Assembly: GCA_030035585.1 (NCBI GenBank)
Contig: CM057467.1
Coordinates: forward strand, 67,816,941-67,880,940
DNA length: 64,000 nt
Direction: 5' to 3'
Origin: Dugong dugon
Taxonomy: Eukaryota; Chordata; Mammalia; Sirenia; Dugongidae
Under the pieces are notes generated by a model. That model searched no databases and was not told the DNA's origin. It was given only the letters and a program-made list of their open reading frames with translations. The position numbers and the translations under genes are program-made. Positions 31,886 to 42,857 of this stretch are shown here, piece by piece (positions within the stretch are counted from its first letter, which is position 1; each line of letters opens with the position of its first letter).

Positions 31886-32065
31886 GTTTGTTCCCGGTTC
31901 AACCCCCTGCTGAGAATTTCCATTTCCACCCCCAGGTATACTGAAGCAGAATCTACATTTTAACAGTGTAAAACGTAGATGTATACATAAGAATTCTAAT
32001 TCTGATTTGGTATATCTGAAGTAGAAATGGAAATTCTCAGCAGGGGGTCAAACTGGAGCAAACCG
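31886..32065. repeat. Long imperfect palindrome
   Basis: The arm at about 31886-31929 is the reverse complement of 32021-32062, with 25 consecutive matching bases around the 'gaaattctcagcaggg' block. Weaker pairing continues inward. The inner sequence resembles a MER5-type DNA transposon fragment. Confidence 0.75.
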
Positions 32066-32129
32066 TTTGGAAGTCCTGGACTCACCATGCTGGGATGCAG
32101 AGGCCAGGCTGCAGCTTCCACTACCTCTC

Positions 32130-32602
32130 TGTTTTGGATTGAATTGTGTTCCCCAAAAATTTCGTATCAACTTGTCTAGGCCATGATTCCCAGTATTTTG
32201 TGGTTGTCCAATGTTTTGTGACTCTGATGTGATTATCCTATGTGTTGTGAATCCTAACCTCTATGATGTTACTAAGGCAGGATTAGAGGCAGGACTCAAT
32301 CTACAGGATTAGATTGTGTCTTGAGTCAATCTCTTTTGAGATATGGAAGAATTGAGCAGAGAGAAGAGGGACCTCATACCGTGAAGAAAGAAGTGCCAGG
32401 AGTGGAGTGTGTCTTCTGGACCAGAGGCCCCTGCACTGAGAGGCTGTTAGACCAGGGAAAGATTGATGACAAGGTCCTTTCCCCAGAGCCGAAAGAGAGA
32501 GAAAGTCTTCCCCTAGAGCTAGCGCCCTGAATTTGGACTTCTGGGCTCCTAAACTGTGTGAGAATAAATTTCTGTTACAGCAGAACTAGATAACTAAGAC
32601 AT
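32130..32602 (+). mobile_element. MaLR-type solo LTR (afrotherian type), sense
   Basis: It begins 'gttttggattgaattgtgtt' and ends 'tgtgagaataaatttctgtt' then 'gcagaactagataactaaga'. An AATAAA lies just before its end. The same LTR occurs inverted at 59.0 and 60.7 kb. Confidence 0.85.
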
Positions 32603-32984
32603 GTTCCATGGCCCACATCATCCAGCTGGGTCAAAGCAACGAATCTTAGGAATGCATGTGGTCATATGATTGTGTGTAGTACAATATATATTAGACAGTA
32701 TTTGAATGTGAGTGTATAATATCAGTGCAGCTCTGTTAGCGTAGGAATAAATGTATGACAGTGTGTGGGGAGCACGTGACCATGTGTGTACGGGTTTGAG
32801 TACACCTGAGGTCGTTTGTGTGTGTCTGCATGAGTGAAGGAGTGCGTAGGGATTTCTGCCAAATACCTGTTGTATTTTAGAATCCGGCAGCAGGCAAAGG
32901 TGAAATTTTTCCTCCCGTTAAGATGGGGAAGAAAAGCTTTGGGGCCTTTTTTTACTTTAAGGAAAAAAAAAAAAAAAGGCATTA
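32603..32984. other. Intronic TG-rich sequence and poly-A
   Basis: Loose TG-rich stretch at 32665-32850 and an A run at about 32962-32977. No gene is seen. Confidence 0.4.
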
Positions 32985-33230
32985 TCCAGTTAGTGGTTGT
33001 TAATTAGGAACAGGTCCCAGGGAAGCTGCTTCTGCAGCAGCGCCAATAAATCACTCATTAACTGTCCATGGCTGCCTGCCTCCAAGTCGGGCTCCTCTGC
33101 AGCTGGAGCCCCATTGGTCGCCACGCTGGGGCCCGCCCCCTATAGACCTATCAGTATTGGGGTTGGGGGGCCCACCAGGTCCCCTTCCTCCTAAGAGCAT
33201 CATCAGGCTGCGGGAGGCAGGAGAAGACAG
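32985..33230. promoter_or_regulatory. Candidate promoter-like or enhancer island
   Basis: Repeat-free, locally GC-rich sequence with GTTAATTAGG (32999-33008), a GCTGCTTCTGCAGCAGC palindrome (33025-33041), CCAATAAA, a CCAAT-type CCATTGG (33111-33117), a GC-box-like GCCCGCCCCC (33131-33140) and TATAGACC (33141-33148). The CCAAT, GC-box, TATA-like order within 40 bp is promoter-like but no transcript evidence exists. Confidence 0.3.
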
Positions 33231-33565
33231 GGCTTTGCCCCAACTGATTCACCGACTTTAATCCCAGTTTCTTTGCATCAAGCCCCTCCCAGACTCCACC
33301 CCTTCTGACCTGGGTGGGCCACATCTCTCACCACCTGCCTCAATTCAGGTTCCAACTGCACTGTTCTCCTTAAAGCTCTCTGATCACCACCTCTTTCACA
33401 GCTTTGCAGGTGCCTCATATAGCTGTTACTACTCATCTACCTGTACCTCGCACAGAGGTGAGCGCCCAGTGGGTACCCAGAAAATAAAATTCTTGCTTGA
33501 CAGGCTCCTACCAACTTTCTCACCAAAGTAATACCAGCCAGCAGTGGGTTGTTATTTGTTTTGTT
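33231..33565. other. Intronic sequence without assigned features
   Basis: L2-like words near 33420-33500 ('gtgagcgcccagtgggtacc'). No gene is seen. Confidence 0.35.
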
Positions 33566-33972
33566 TGTGTGTGTTTGTAGTTTTTAATTGAAGTAAAATT
33601 CACATAACATAAAATTAACCACTTTAAAGTATACAGCGGCATTTGGTACATTCACAGTGTTGTGCAATCACCTCTACTATCTATTTCTAAAAAATTTTTG
33701 TTACCCCAAAAGAAAACCCCATACCCATTAAGTAGTCACTCCCTACTCCCCGGTCCCCCGGCAACCACCTGGCAACCGCCAATCTGCTTTCTCTTTCTAT
33801 GGGTTTACCTATTCCGAATATTTCACATAAACGGAATCATACAGTAAGTGACGTTTTGTGGCTTGCTTCTTTTGCTTAGCATAATGTTTTTGAGGTTCAT
33901 CCACATTGCTGCATGTATCAGTACTCCATTACTTTTTACTGCTGAGTAATATTCCATTGTGTGTATATGTGG
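33566..33972 (-). mobile_element. L1M LINE fragment, antisense
   Basis: 'ttgaagtaaaattcacataa', 'aatggaatcatacagt'-like and 'gctgagtaatattccattgt' are the inverted old mammalian L1 3' region in order. Confidence 0.9.
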
Positions 33973-34244
33973 TAGACCCACTCCTCTCTTATCAACATGG
34001 TTAGGTTCCAGAGACCAGGTCATGTGAAAATTGACGTTATACAAAAATGGAGGATTTTTTTTTTTTTTCTGTTTTCTGACCATCCATTTGTCCAATTTTT
34101 TTTTTTGTTTAGAAAATATAATCATAGAAATAATAGCAGCTAAAATTTCCTGATGGTGCTCATCACTGTGACAAGTCCAGTTATGGATTATTCCTCTTTG
34201 GAGAAGGAGGCTTAGAGGTGACAAAGCTGGATAAAGCCAGGCCT
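33973..34244. other. Intronic sequence with T runs
   Basis: T runs at about 34056-34068 and 34098-34106; otherwise unassigned. Confidence 0.35.
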
Positions 34245-34254
34245 AAGGATTAAC

Positions 34255-34430
34255 TGGGGAAACCCTGGTAGTGTAGTGGTTAAGTGCTACAACTGCTAAC
34301 CAAAAGGTCAGCAGTTCGAATCTACCAGGCGCTCCTGGGAAACTCTACGGGGCAGTTCTACTCTGTCCTATAGGGTCACTATGAGTCGGAATGGACTTGA
34401 CGGCAATGGGTTCGGGGTTTTTTTTGTTTT
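34255..34430 (+). mobile_element. AfroSINE, short subtype, with exact target-site duplication
   Basis: Head, B box and 'gggtcactatgagtcggaat' are intact. The middle part is missing. AAGGATTAAC occurs exactly at 34245-34254 and 34431-34440. The low divergence suggests a fairly recent insertion. Confidence 0.96.
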
Positions 34431-34440
34431 AAGGATTAAC

Positions 34441-35000
34441 CACTTTACATTCCTTCTGTGCTAGGTCAGAAGGACCTAGAGCAGCCTCCAGGGCCCCGCT
34501 CCCACCCTTGCAAGCACTGCTTTCACAATCCCAGAGTCTGCTCTGCCCTCCGGCCCTGACAAGTCACCAAGGCTCAGGGCCTGGCAAGTCACCAAGGCTA
34601 AGGGCCTACTGTGAGGGCACTGGGAACCTGGCCGTGTACCCAGCCTCACCAAGGCGGAGGCTTCAGGCCCAGTTTGGCTCACTTTGGGATGTCATTCAAC
34701 TCTCATGCATTTCTTCAAACACCTCTTTCTTTCCTCCCTTCCTACTCCACAGCAATTTTGAGCTGTAGGGCCTCAGGCCACATAGGAGCTGGGAACCCGG
34801 AACGGGTGCCAGGCTGGCTCAGTGTGCTGCCTGTGCATCTGCCCGGAGGCCATGGCCACAGAGGAGGCCAGCCCCAGGCAGCACGGCTAACCCTCTGGCA
34901 GGAGGGAGCAGAGGGCATAGGGTAGTGCAGCCTAACTTCCCAGAGGCCCCTGGAAACCCTCCTCAAGGGAGGGGACACAGCCGTTGCCACCACGCCCACT
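34441..35000. other. Intronic GC-rich sequence without assigned features
   Basis: It includes a repeated phrase 'caagtcaccaaggct' at about 34560 and 34585. No gene is recognised. Confidence 0.4.
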
Positions 35001-35002
35001 GC

Positions 35003-36271
35003 GTCAATGCATAAATATCAGTATCCTAGGGATCGTTGTTGTTGTTAGGTGCCGTCGAATCAGTTCCGACTCATTGCAACCCTATAGGACAGAGTAGAAC
35101 TGCCCCATAGGGTTCTCAAGGAGTGGCTGGTGGATTTGAACTGCTGACTTTTTGGTTAGCAGCTGAGCTCTTAACCACTATGCCACCAGGGTTCCATTCT
35201 AGGGATTGGTGAGCTGAAATGGACTGGTAATGGCCATGTTGAATCGGACAATCATATGATCTGCTGTACAGGAATGACATTGCATTCATCATCAAAAAGA
35301 ATTTTTCAAGATCTGTCCTGAAGTACAATGCTGTTAGTGGTAGGATAATATCCATACATCTACAAGGGCAACCAGTTAATACAACTATTATCCAAATTTG
35401 TGCACCAACCGCTAAGGCCAAAGATGAAGAAAATGAAGATGTTTACCAACTTCCGCAGTCAGAAATTGTTCAAACAAGCAATCAAGATGCATTGACAATT
35501 AATGGTGATTGGGATGTGAAAGCTGGAAACAAAGAGGAAGGCTGGGTAGTTGGAAAATATGGCCTTAGTGATGGAAACGATGCCAAAGATCGCATGATAA
35601 AATTTTGCAAGACCAATCATCTATTCATTGGAAATGCCTTTTTTCAGTAACACAAATGGCAACTATACACGTGGACCTCGCCAGGTGGAATACACAGGGA
35701 TCAAATCGACTACATCTGTGGAAAGACACAATGGAAAAGCTCAATATCATCAGTCTGACCAAGGCCAGGGGCCAACTGTGGAACAGACCATCAATTGCTC
35801 ATATGTAAGTTCAAGTTGAAGCTAAAGAAAATTAGAACAAGCCCACAAGAGCTTGAATATATCCCACCTGAATTTAGAGACCGTATCAAAAGTAGATTAG
35901 ACTCATTGAACACTAATGACGAAAGACCAGATGAGTTGTGGAATGACATCAAGGACATCATACATGAAGAAAGCAAGAGGTCTTTAAAAAGAAAGGAAAA
36001 AAAGAAAAGACCAAAATGGATGTAAGAAGAGACTCTGAAACCTGTTATCAGGAGGGACCTGTTACTGGAGAAGGATGTCATGCTTGGTAAAGTAGAGGGT
36101 CAATGAAAAAAGAGACCCTCAGCAAGATGGATTGATACAGTGGCTGCAGTGATGGTCTCGGGCATAACAGTGACTATGAGGATGGCACAGGACCAGGCAG
36201 TGTTTTGTTCTGTTGTACATAGGGTTGCTATGAGTTGGAACCAACTAAATGGCACCTAACAACAACAACAG
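35003..36271 (+). mobile_element. RTE LINE with the reverse-transcriptase region deleted
   Basis: The sense strand runs from the end of the endonuclease part to the (AAC)n tail. Remnants of the apurinic-endonuclease domain are readable (NGDWDVKAG at about 35500-35526, DQIDYICG at about 35702-35725), then the linker LEYIPPEFRD (about 35852-35881). At about 36040-36050 the sequence jumps directly to the 3' UTR ('caggagggacctgttact…'). The reverse transcriptase, about 2 kb in a full element, is missing. An AfroSINE interrupts the left end. Frameshifts and stops make it dead. Confidence 0.9.
35034..35194 (-). mobile_element. AfroSINE, antisense, short subtype, inside the RTE
   Basis: Target-site copies tatcctagggat (35022-35033) and cattctagggat (35195-35206) are both RTE sequence, so the SINE landed in an existing RTE. 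Confidence 0.95.
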
Positions 36272-36289
36272 TAGCTAAAAACACCATAG

Positions 36290-36375
36290 AGCACCTTATT
36301 CATCCATTCTTTCAGCACACGTTTATTGAATGCGTTGTAGCGTCTGGCCCTGGGGATGCAAAAGTATTAGGAGTT
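36290..36375 (-). mobile_element. L2 LINE 3' end, antisense
   Basis: 'cacacgtttattgaatgcgt' and 'gcgtctggccctggggatgc'. Confidence 0.6.
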
Positions 36376-36464
36376 AGGGGATGCAGACTAACATGATGCA
36401 GACACATGCTTCCTGTTTTAACACAAGAAATCTGTATATTCCTCAACACATTAGGAGGTTGCTA

Positions 36465-36610
36465 TATTTGCCCCTATTTTATACATTAGAAAACTAAGAA
36501 TCTCAAAGACAAGGGACCTGCCCAAACTCACACAGCTCACAAGTGGCAGAATGGGATGTGGACCTGAGTCTGTCTGCTGCAAAGCCCATCCTGTTTCTAG
36601 TACCATGTGC
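36465..36610 (-). mobile_element. MIR SINE fragment, antisense
   Basis: 'attagaaaactaagaatctc' and 'gacctgcccaaactcacaca'. Confidence 0.65.
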
Positions 36611-37495
36611 TCTCTCCTAGTTTCAGGCCCTTACAGAACTAACAAGCTAATTTAAGAATAACATAGCTAGAGACTGAAGAAACTATGTCAGTAGCAAAAC
36701 TGACATTGCCCAAGAACAATTTTTCCACATCCTGTGGTTGAGGGCTGTACCATTTCTCCAGTGTCCAGCCCAGTCTTCTGACTTCCAGGTACCCTGCCCC
36801 ACTCCACGTTCACCACTGCCAACACCGTGATCTTTCTAATCTGATTAGCTAGATGCTCCCTGCTAGACATTTTTAGTAGTGACCTGACCTGCTTGCTAAG
36901 CAGTAATTTCAGAAACCTGTGACTTTAGAATAACACTGTTTATGTTTGCATTTATTTTTGAAAATATAGAGAATCAATCCAAAACTCACAGCTTCTGTTT
37001 TTGTTCCTAACTAAAATGTATTGAAAGATTTAAGGATAATTACTGAATATTTTCCCCAGATGTAACAAAGATATTTGGTCTGACGTGGCCATTCTTTTAT
37101 CCTGTGGAGGGCTGGAGGCTGTTAGAATGAGTCGCCTCTGGTTCAAGGAGCTTAGGGCTTGCTAACTTTGGGAACAAGTCCACATGTAACCCTGGATGCA
37201 TGAAGTTCAAAGACCATGGGATTATAGATTGGTGGAAAACAGGCAAAAATGTGTCACCAGTGCCCTTCCTTAAGACATTGAGGCATAAGCCAGGATCTGC
37301 ACATAGTTTTTGTTGGCATCAGTACAGAGAGACTTCAGAGAAAGGAATCAAAAGATTAAATCCTGCCTCTGGAGCTGTATGGAAGTAAAAATAGCATTCC
37401 ATTGGTGTTGGGAAAAGGGAGATATTGGGCTTGGTTATGGTAGACTGTTTATTTTTACTCCAAATCTCATGTTCTTTTTTCTAGGCTTATTTGGT
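36611..37495. other. Intronic sequence without assigned features
   Basis: No gene or repeat family is recognised. Confidence 0.4.
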
Positions 37496-37584
37496 CGTTT
37501 TTCATTCATTCATTCATTTATCGTATGTTTATGGAGATCCTGGTATTTCCAGGCTCTGTTTTGGTAATTATAGACAGAAATAAG
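37496..37584 (-). mobile_element. L2 LINE 3' end, antisense
   Basis: 'cattcattcattcatttatc' followed by 'atttccaggctctgttttgg'. Confidence 0.55.
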
Positions 37585-37870
37585 ATTTCTGTGTTAGTCA
37601 GCATAGGTTAATTTATGTTGCAGGAACAAACAACCCCAGTATCTTGGTGCCTTGACAAAGTTTACTTCTCATGTTATATACCCAACATGCTTCGATGAGG
37701 GTTGAGGGACAAGGCTGGAAGTTTGTGGTTACATACAGTCTCTCAAGGACCCAGGCTGATAGAGGCTACACCATCTTGTAGCTGAACCATTCAAAGAAAA
37801 TGGTCTTTTCAGCTTCTTTTCAGAGGTCATAGGCCAGAATTGTTCATATAACCCTACCTAACTGCAAGAG
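37585..37870 (-). mobile_element. Old interspersed repeat of unnamed family
   Basis: 'gttagtcagcataggttaat', 'aaacaaccccagtatcttgg' and 'ggacccaggctgatagaggc' are phrases of a common mammalian repeat that I cannot name with confidence. The RTE that follows was inserted into it. Confidence 0.45.
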
Positions 37871-38147
37871 TTCCTTAGAAGCAAGGATGGTGAGACTTCA
37901 ACTCACTTAATTTGGACATATTATCAGGAAAGACCAATCACTAGAAAAGGACATCATATTTGGGAAAGTAGAGAGTCGGTGAAAACGAGGGAAACCCTCA
38001 ATGGGATGGATTGAGACAGTAGCCAAAACAATGGACTCAGACATATCAATAATCATGAAGATAATACAGGACTGGTCAGAGTTTCATTCTGTTCTAAATA
38101 AGGTCACCAGGAGTCGGAGCTGACTCCATGCAACTAACAACAACAAC
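37871..38147 (+). mobile_element. RTE LINE 3' end with target-site duplication
   Basis: 5' truncated. 'ttccttagaagcaaggatgg' to an (AAC)n tail. Direct repeats aactgcaagag (about 37860-37870) and aactgcaacag (38148-38158). Confidence 0.93.
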
Positions 38148-38329
38148 AACTGCAACAGAGTGGAGAAGTGTGTTCCTCCCATGTGCCCAGAAACAAAAAA
38201 GAACAAGATATGGGTGAGTACTAGAAGTCTGTACACAATTTAGGGTAAAAAGAGCTGAAGTATGAATACAACTGAGTACCTGCTCTTTGATGTGTTTTCA
38301 TTGAGGAGAAGAAACAATAGACCTTATAG

Positions 38330-39658
38330 CTATGGGAAGTCAAGAATGTATTAGACAAGCTACTGACTGGGAGAATATCTTCAGAAACCATATATCCAAC
38401 AAGAATCTAATAACCAAAACATATATGACTTAGACAACTTAACAACAAAAAGAGAAATAACCCAATCATAAAATGGGCAAAGGACTCGGCTAGACATTCC
38501 ACCAAGGACATTCAGATGGCCACCAAACACATGAAAAGATGCTCAGTGTCATTATCCATCAGAGAGATGCAAATCAAAACCACAGTGAGATAGCATTTCA
38601 TTCCCACTGAGATGGCTAAAATAAAAAAACAAAAATAAAAAACCCAGAAAATAACAAATGTTGGTGAAGATGTGGGGATATTGGAACCCTTATCCGTTGC
38701 TGGTGGGACTGCAAAATGGTACAGCCAGTACGGAAAACAGTGTGTGGTTCCTCAAAAAACTAAAAATAGAACTACCGTATGACCCAGCAATTCCATTCCT
38801 AGGTGAGTACCCAAAAGACTTGAAAGCAGAGACTCAAAAAGAGACTTATACACCAATGTTCATTGCAGCAGTATTCACCATAGCAAAGGTGGAAGCAACC
38901 TAAATGCCCATCAACAGATGAATATATAAACAGAATTTGGTACATACATACGATGGCATACTACTCAGCAAGTAGGAGAAATGAAGTCGTGATACATGGA
39001 ACTTAAAATCAGTATGCTGAGAGAAAAAAGCCAATCACAGAAGGACAAATATTGTATGATCTCACTTATACAAAAAGACAAGAAAAGGCAAATGTATAGA
39101 GACCAAAGTTTATTAGTGGTCACTAGAGGTGGGGGTGGGGGGTGGGGAAGAGGAGTTAGTGATGCAGGAAAAATCGCATCGATTAAGGGTAGGGTTGCAC
39201 AGTCAATTATTACAATTGCTGTCAATAAATAGTACATTTGTAAAAAGTTGAATTAGCAAAAGTTATGTGATAGGTAGATTAACAACAATGACAAAAAAAG
39301 AAGAAAAGAGTAGCTGCCGAGGATGCTTATGTACAACCAAAAACCTGATGGGATATGGTTCCTCAGTTTGGAGGTTTATGGTCATAGTTTCATGGGACAT
39401 CCCAGTTAATTGGTCTAATAAAGTGTTTAGTGCTTCTGTTGCACCTCCTAGTTCATTGCTAGTGTCTGGGGTCTTAAAAGCTTGCAAGGTGCTCAATAAT
39501 TGGTCTGTATTGTATTCACCTGGAGCAACAGAGGAAGGAGAGTCAGGAATAGGAGGAGGACTTGGAGTATGTGGCTAATTGCCTCCATGAACAACTGCCT
39601 CCTTTGCCATGAGACCAGAAGAATTGGATGGTGCCCAGCTAACATTACTGGACATTTT
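38330..39658 (+). mobile_element. L1 LINE 3' portion (end of ORF2 and 3' UTR), left of a nested insertion
   Basis: 'gcaaaggactcggctagaca', 'gagagatgcaaatcaaaacc', 'ccagcaattccattcctagg' and 'cattgcagcagtattcacca' are the conserved L1 ORF2 C-terminal end. The 3' UTR follows and contains 'gtctggggtcttaaaagctt', a phrase I associate with elephant L1s. A G-rich tract lies at about 39127-39153. ORF2 is broken by stops. Confidence 0.9.
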
Positions 39659-40271
39659 TTTTTTATTATTATGTTTTAGGTGAAAGTTTCCAGAGCAAAA
39701 TAGTTTCTCATTAAACAATTAATACACATATTGTTTTGTGACATCAGTTGCCAACCCCCCTACATGTCAACACTCTCCCTTTCTTGACCTTGGGTTCCTC
39801 ATTTCCATACATCCAGCTTTCCTGTCCCCTGCTGCCTTCTCTTCCTTGCGCCTGGGCTGGTGTGCCCATTTAGTCTCATATACATGGTTGCACTACCTGT
39901 GTTATTGTTTGTTTTATAGGCCTGTCTAATCTTTGGCTGAAGGGTGAACCTCAGGAGTAACTTCAGTACTGAGTTAAAAGGGTGTCCTGGGGCCATACGC
40001 TTGGGTTTCTTCAGTCTCTGTCAGACCAGTCAGTCTGTGTTTTTTGTTTGTTTTTTGTGAGTTTGAATTTTGTTCTACATTTTTATCCGGTTCTCTCTGG
40101 AACCCTCTGTTGTGATTCCTGTCAGAGCAGTCAGTGGTGGTAGCTGGGCACCATCTAGTTGTGCTGAACTCAGTCTGGTGGAAGCTGTGGTAGTTGTGGT
40201 CAGTTAGTCCTTTGGACTAATCTTTCCCTTGTGTCTTTGGTTTTCTTCAGTCTCCGTTGCTCCACACGGAG
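39659..40271 (-). mobile_element. L1 3' end inserted in reverse inside the L1
   Basis: It begins with T-rich sequence and 'ttaggtgaaagtttccagag', the inverted L1 tail, and ends with 'ttttcttcagtctccgttgc'. Near-identical 16 bp repeats cattactggacatttt (39643-39658) and cattactgaacatttt (40272-40287) mark the target site. Confidence 0.9.
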
Positions 40272-40785
40272 CATTACTGAACATTTTGATCAAAGATTCC
40301 ATAGAAGAATCCTGATCAAAAGGGGCAAAATGCAGAACAGAATTTTCATGGACTCTAGACTCCCCAGAGTCATTGAGGGTGGATGAACCCCTGACACTAT
40401 TGCTCTGAGATAATCTTTAAACCTTAGACCAAAGATATTCCCTGAAGTCATCTTAAAACCGAACAATAATTTAGTGTAACTAGTATGAAAAAGGCCTGCC
40501 TTGAGCAGTATGCGCTTTTAAAAATTGTCTGTACGGGATCAAACTGACGGCAGCATCTCAAAAGATCAGACAGGAACTTTTACAAAAGATTAGATAGGCA
40601 GTGAGTTTACATTAATGAGGGAGTAACGACTTAGAAAAGGAGGGTGAGAATGGTTACACAACTTGCAGAGAGTAATCGGTGTCCCTAAATGGCACATGTA
40701 GAAACTGTTGAATTGGTGTATGTTTTGCTGTTTATATTCTCAACAACAACAACAAACTAAAAATTTAGACAGAAAAAAAAAAATG
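40272..40785 (+). mobile_element. L1 LINE 3' UTR, right of the nested insertion
   Basis: 'ctgccttgagcagtatgcgc', 'gggatcaaactgacggcagc', 'ggcacatgtagaaactgttg' and the terminal (AAC)n plus poly-A continue the sense L1 after the nested copy. Confidence 0.85.
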
Positions 40786-41118
40786 GAGGAAAAAGGAGTT
40801 GTGATGTGAGATCTGAGAAGAGAAGCCACTCACTGGAGTCTTCCAGGGTGGAAGTGCGGTGATGGCATCCCAGCCAAGAAATGCCATGGTTGCTCATATG
40901 CATTCCCTAATTTTCACAAATACTGCACCCACGCATAACTTGCTGCATAGTACAATTACAAAAATAGCATGGGAGGGCAGACAGGTTGTGCGGTTGGCAA
41001 AAAATATATATATATGTGTATATAACACTTGTGTTATTTGTAAAAATACGGTGTGACTGCTGGAGCTTAATGGGGGTAGCTGTGTGGCAGGAGGTGAGTC
41101 TAGAAAAGTAGGGCCTTG
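40786..41118. other. Intronic sequence without assigned features
   Basis: (AT)n-like stretch at about 41002-41024. No gene is seen. Confidence 0.4.
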
Positions 41119-41320
41119 GGCACCACATTTAAGTGTTTGAATTTTATTCTGTAGGGGAGGGAAAGTCATTGAAGGGCCTTGACGAGAAAGGGACATGATC
41201 CACATGTATGTTTTGGAGATTGCTCTGGCTTCCACCTGAGGAGGAGAGTCAGAGACTGATGGTGACGCCCTGAATCAGATATATGGCCACAGGGACAGAT
41301 CTGTAAGGAATTTCAGTGGA
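41119..41320 (-). mobile_element. L2 LINE fragment, antisense
   Basis: 'aattttattctgtaggggag', 'gaagggccttgacgagaaag' and 'gattgctctggcttccacct' follow the inverted L2 order. Confidence 0.7.
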
Positions 41321-41845
41321 AGAATTGATAAAACTTTGTGACTAAAACAATGTGGGCAGTGGGAGAGGAAATGGACACAGATTTGTGTCCTAGCTTTCTG
41401 ACTGAGGCAACTTTGTGAACGGAGCTAGGAAATCCTGCAGCAGGTTTGTGAAGAAAGGTAATAAGCTGAGTATTAGATATTGTGGCATCAGAAGTGCCTG
41501 TGGAACTTCCACATCAAGATGTCCATGAAGCCCTTGGATATTTGGGCCTGAGGCTTAGAAGAGAGTCTGCCTGCCCCTCCTGGATGTCTAAAAAATTAAA
41601 ATATGTGGGAGTAATCTCTGGAGAGAATAACTCTTTGCTCCAGGGATGTCAAATTACACATCTTTTGGTACCAGAATTGCTTTTTTAAATTGTGTTTCAA
41701 TAGAGATACTTTCAAAATGGAGTCATTTCCTCCTGTTCAGCTTTCCAAGACCCAGTCCTTTAGGCTGAGGGAAGTTGCCTGTCTCTGGGCTCCTGCAGCC
41801 TCCATTGTGGCTCTTACCAAGTTGCTGTAATTGTTCAGACCGGCA
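41321..41845. other. Intronic sequence, probably continuing old L2-like material
   Basis: 'acatcaagatgtccatgaag' and 'gagattgtggcatcagaagt'-like words suggest diverged L2. No gene is seen. Confidence 0.35.
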
Positions 41846-41932
41846 GCCCCTGGAGAACTGGTGCTTGTTCATCTGGCCTGGCACCCAGGTGCTCAGTAAA
41901 CATTTCTTGAACAAATGAATGAATTAACTACA
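41846..41932 (+). mobile_element. L2 LINE 3' end
   Basis: 'ctggcacccaggtgctcagt' and 'cttgaacaaatgaatgaatt'. Confidence 0.7.
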
Positions 41933-42495
41933 AACTATACAAAACTGATGGGTCTCTTGTGAGAACATAAATAGTACTTCCATTTTCCAAAAGCCTTTAA
42001 TAAATTATAACTCACCAAATTAAAATAAACATTTGTTTTAACTTCCACCAACTAAGTCTCTGGAGGATTTGACACCTTTTCATCTTCAAAATGCTTTCAA
42101 AACAAAAGCTGGCTTCCCCCAAAGACCTCTCTTTGGCTGTTGTAGATTATAAACAGATACAGAAATGTATTAACTTTTCAGGAGCAAAGATGCCTTGGGC
42201 CAGTTTTAAAGAGAACCTTCTCCCAGAAAGCAAAGCAAATTGTTTCTTTGATTTTTTGAGTGCCTTAAATGTGCCAAGAGTTGTGTTAGGCGCTTTCAAT
42301 ATCTGTTACCTTATTCCTCCAGTGGCCCTGTGAGACAAGTATTACAGAGAAACCGTTGAGAGCCGAAACTCGATGAGACTGCCTTGTTTTTCTGGGTCTT
42401 GCAAGTTTTCTGCCTTTGACAGAGTGCAGTCTTACGACTTTGCTATCTCTATCAGTGTGAAATATTTGAGTTTTCCTTCTCTGACGTGTTTTCAT
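41933..42495. other. Intronic sequence without assigned features
   Basis: 'gtgccaagagttgtgttagg' near 42271 is MIR/L2-like. No gene is seen. Confidence 0.35.
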
Positions 42496-42499
42496 CTTA

Positions 42500-42655
42500 C
42501 ACAGGTTCCTGCTTTCACAGGTTCCACTGTATTACTCCTGCTTTACAGATAAGGAAACAGGCTCAGAGAGATAAAGTGATTTGCTGAAGGACACAAGCTG
42601 GTAAAGTTGAGAACCAAGAACCAAACTCATGTTCTTCTAAATCCAGAACCTCTGA
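42500..42655 (-). mobile_element. MIR SINE fragment, antisense
   Basis: 'ctttacagataaggaaacag' and 'ataaagtgatttgctgaagg'. Confidence 0.7.
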
Positions 42656-42692
42656 TCCTTACTTTGTTCGAGGCATTTGGCCTGCAGGTTAC

Positions 42693-42857
42693 CAAAACCA
42701 AAAACCAAATCTGTTGCCATCGAGTCAATTCTGACTCATAGTAACCCTACAGAACAGAGTAGAACTGCCCCATAGGGTTTCCAAGAAGCACCTGGTAGAT
42801 TCAAACTGCCTTTTGGTTAGCAGCCATAGCTCTTAACCACTACGACACCAGCGTTTC
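42693..42857 (-). mobile_element. AfroSINE, antisense, short subtype
   Basis: 'accaaatctgttgccatcga' to the worn inverted head 'gacaccagcgtttcc'. The part around the B box has lost a few bases. Confidence 0.92.

Noticed and set aside
35795..36025. 76-codon open frame as a host gene
   Set aside because: It is the linker region of a dead RTE LINE.
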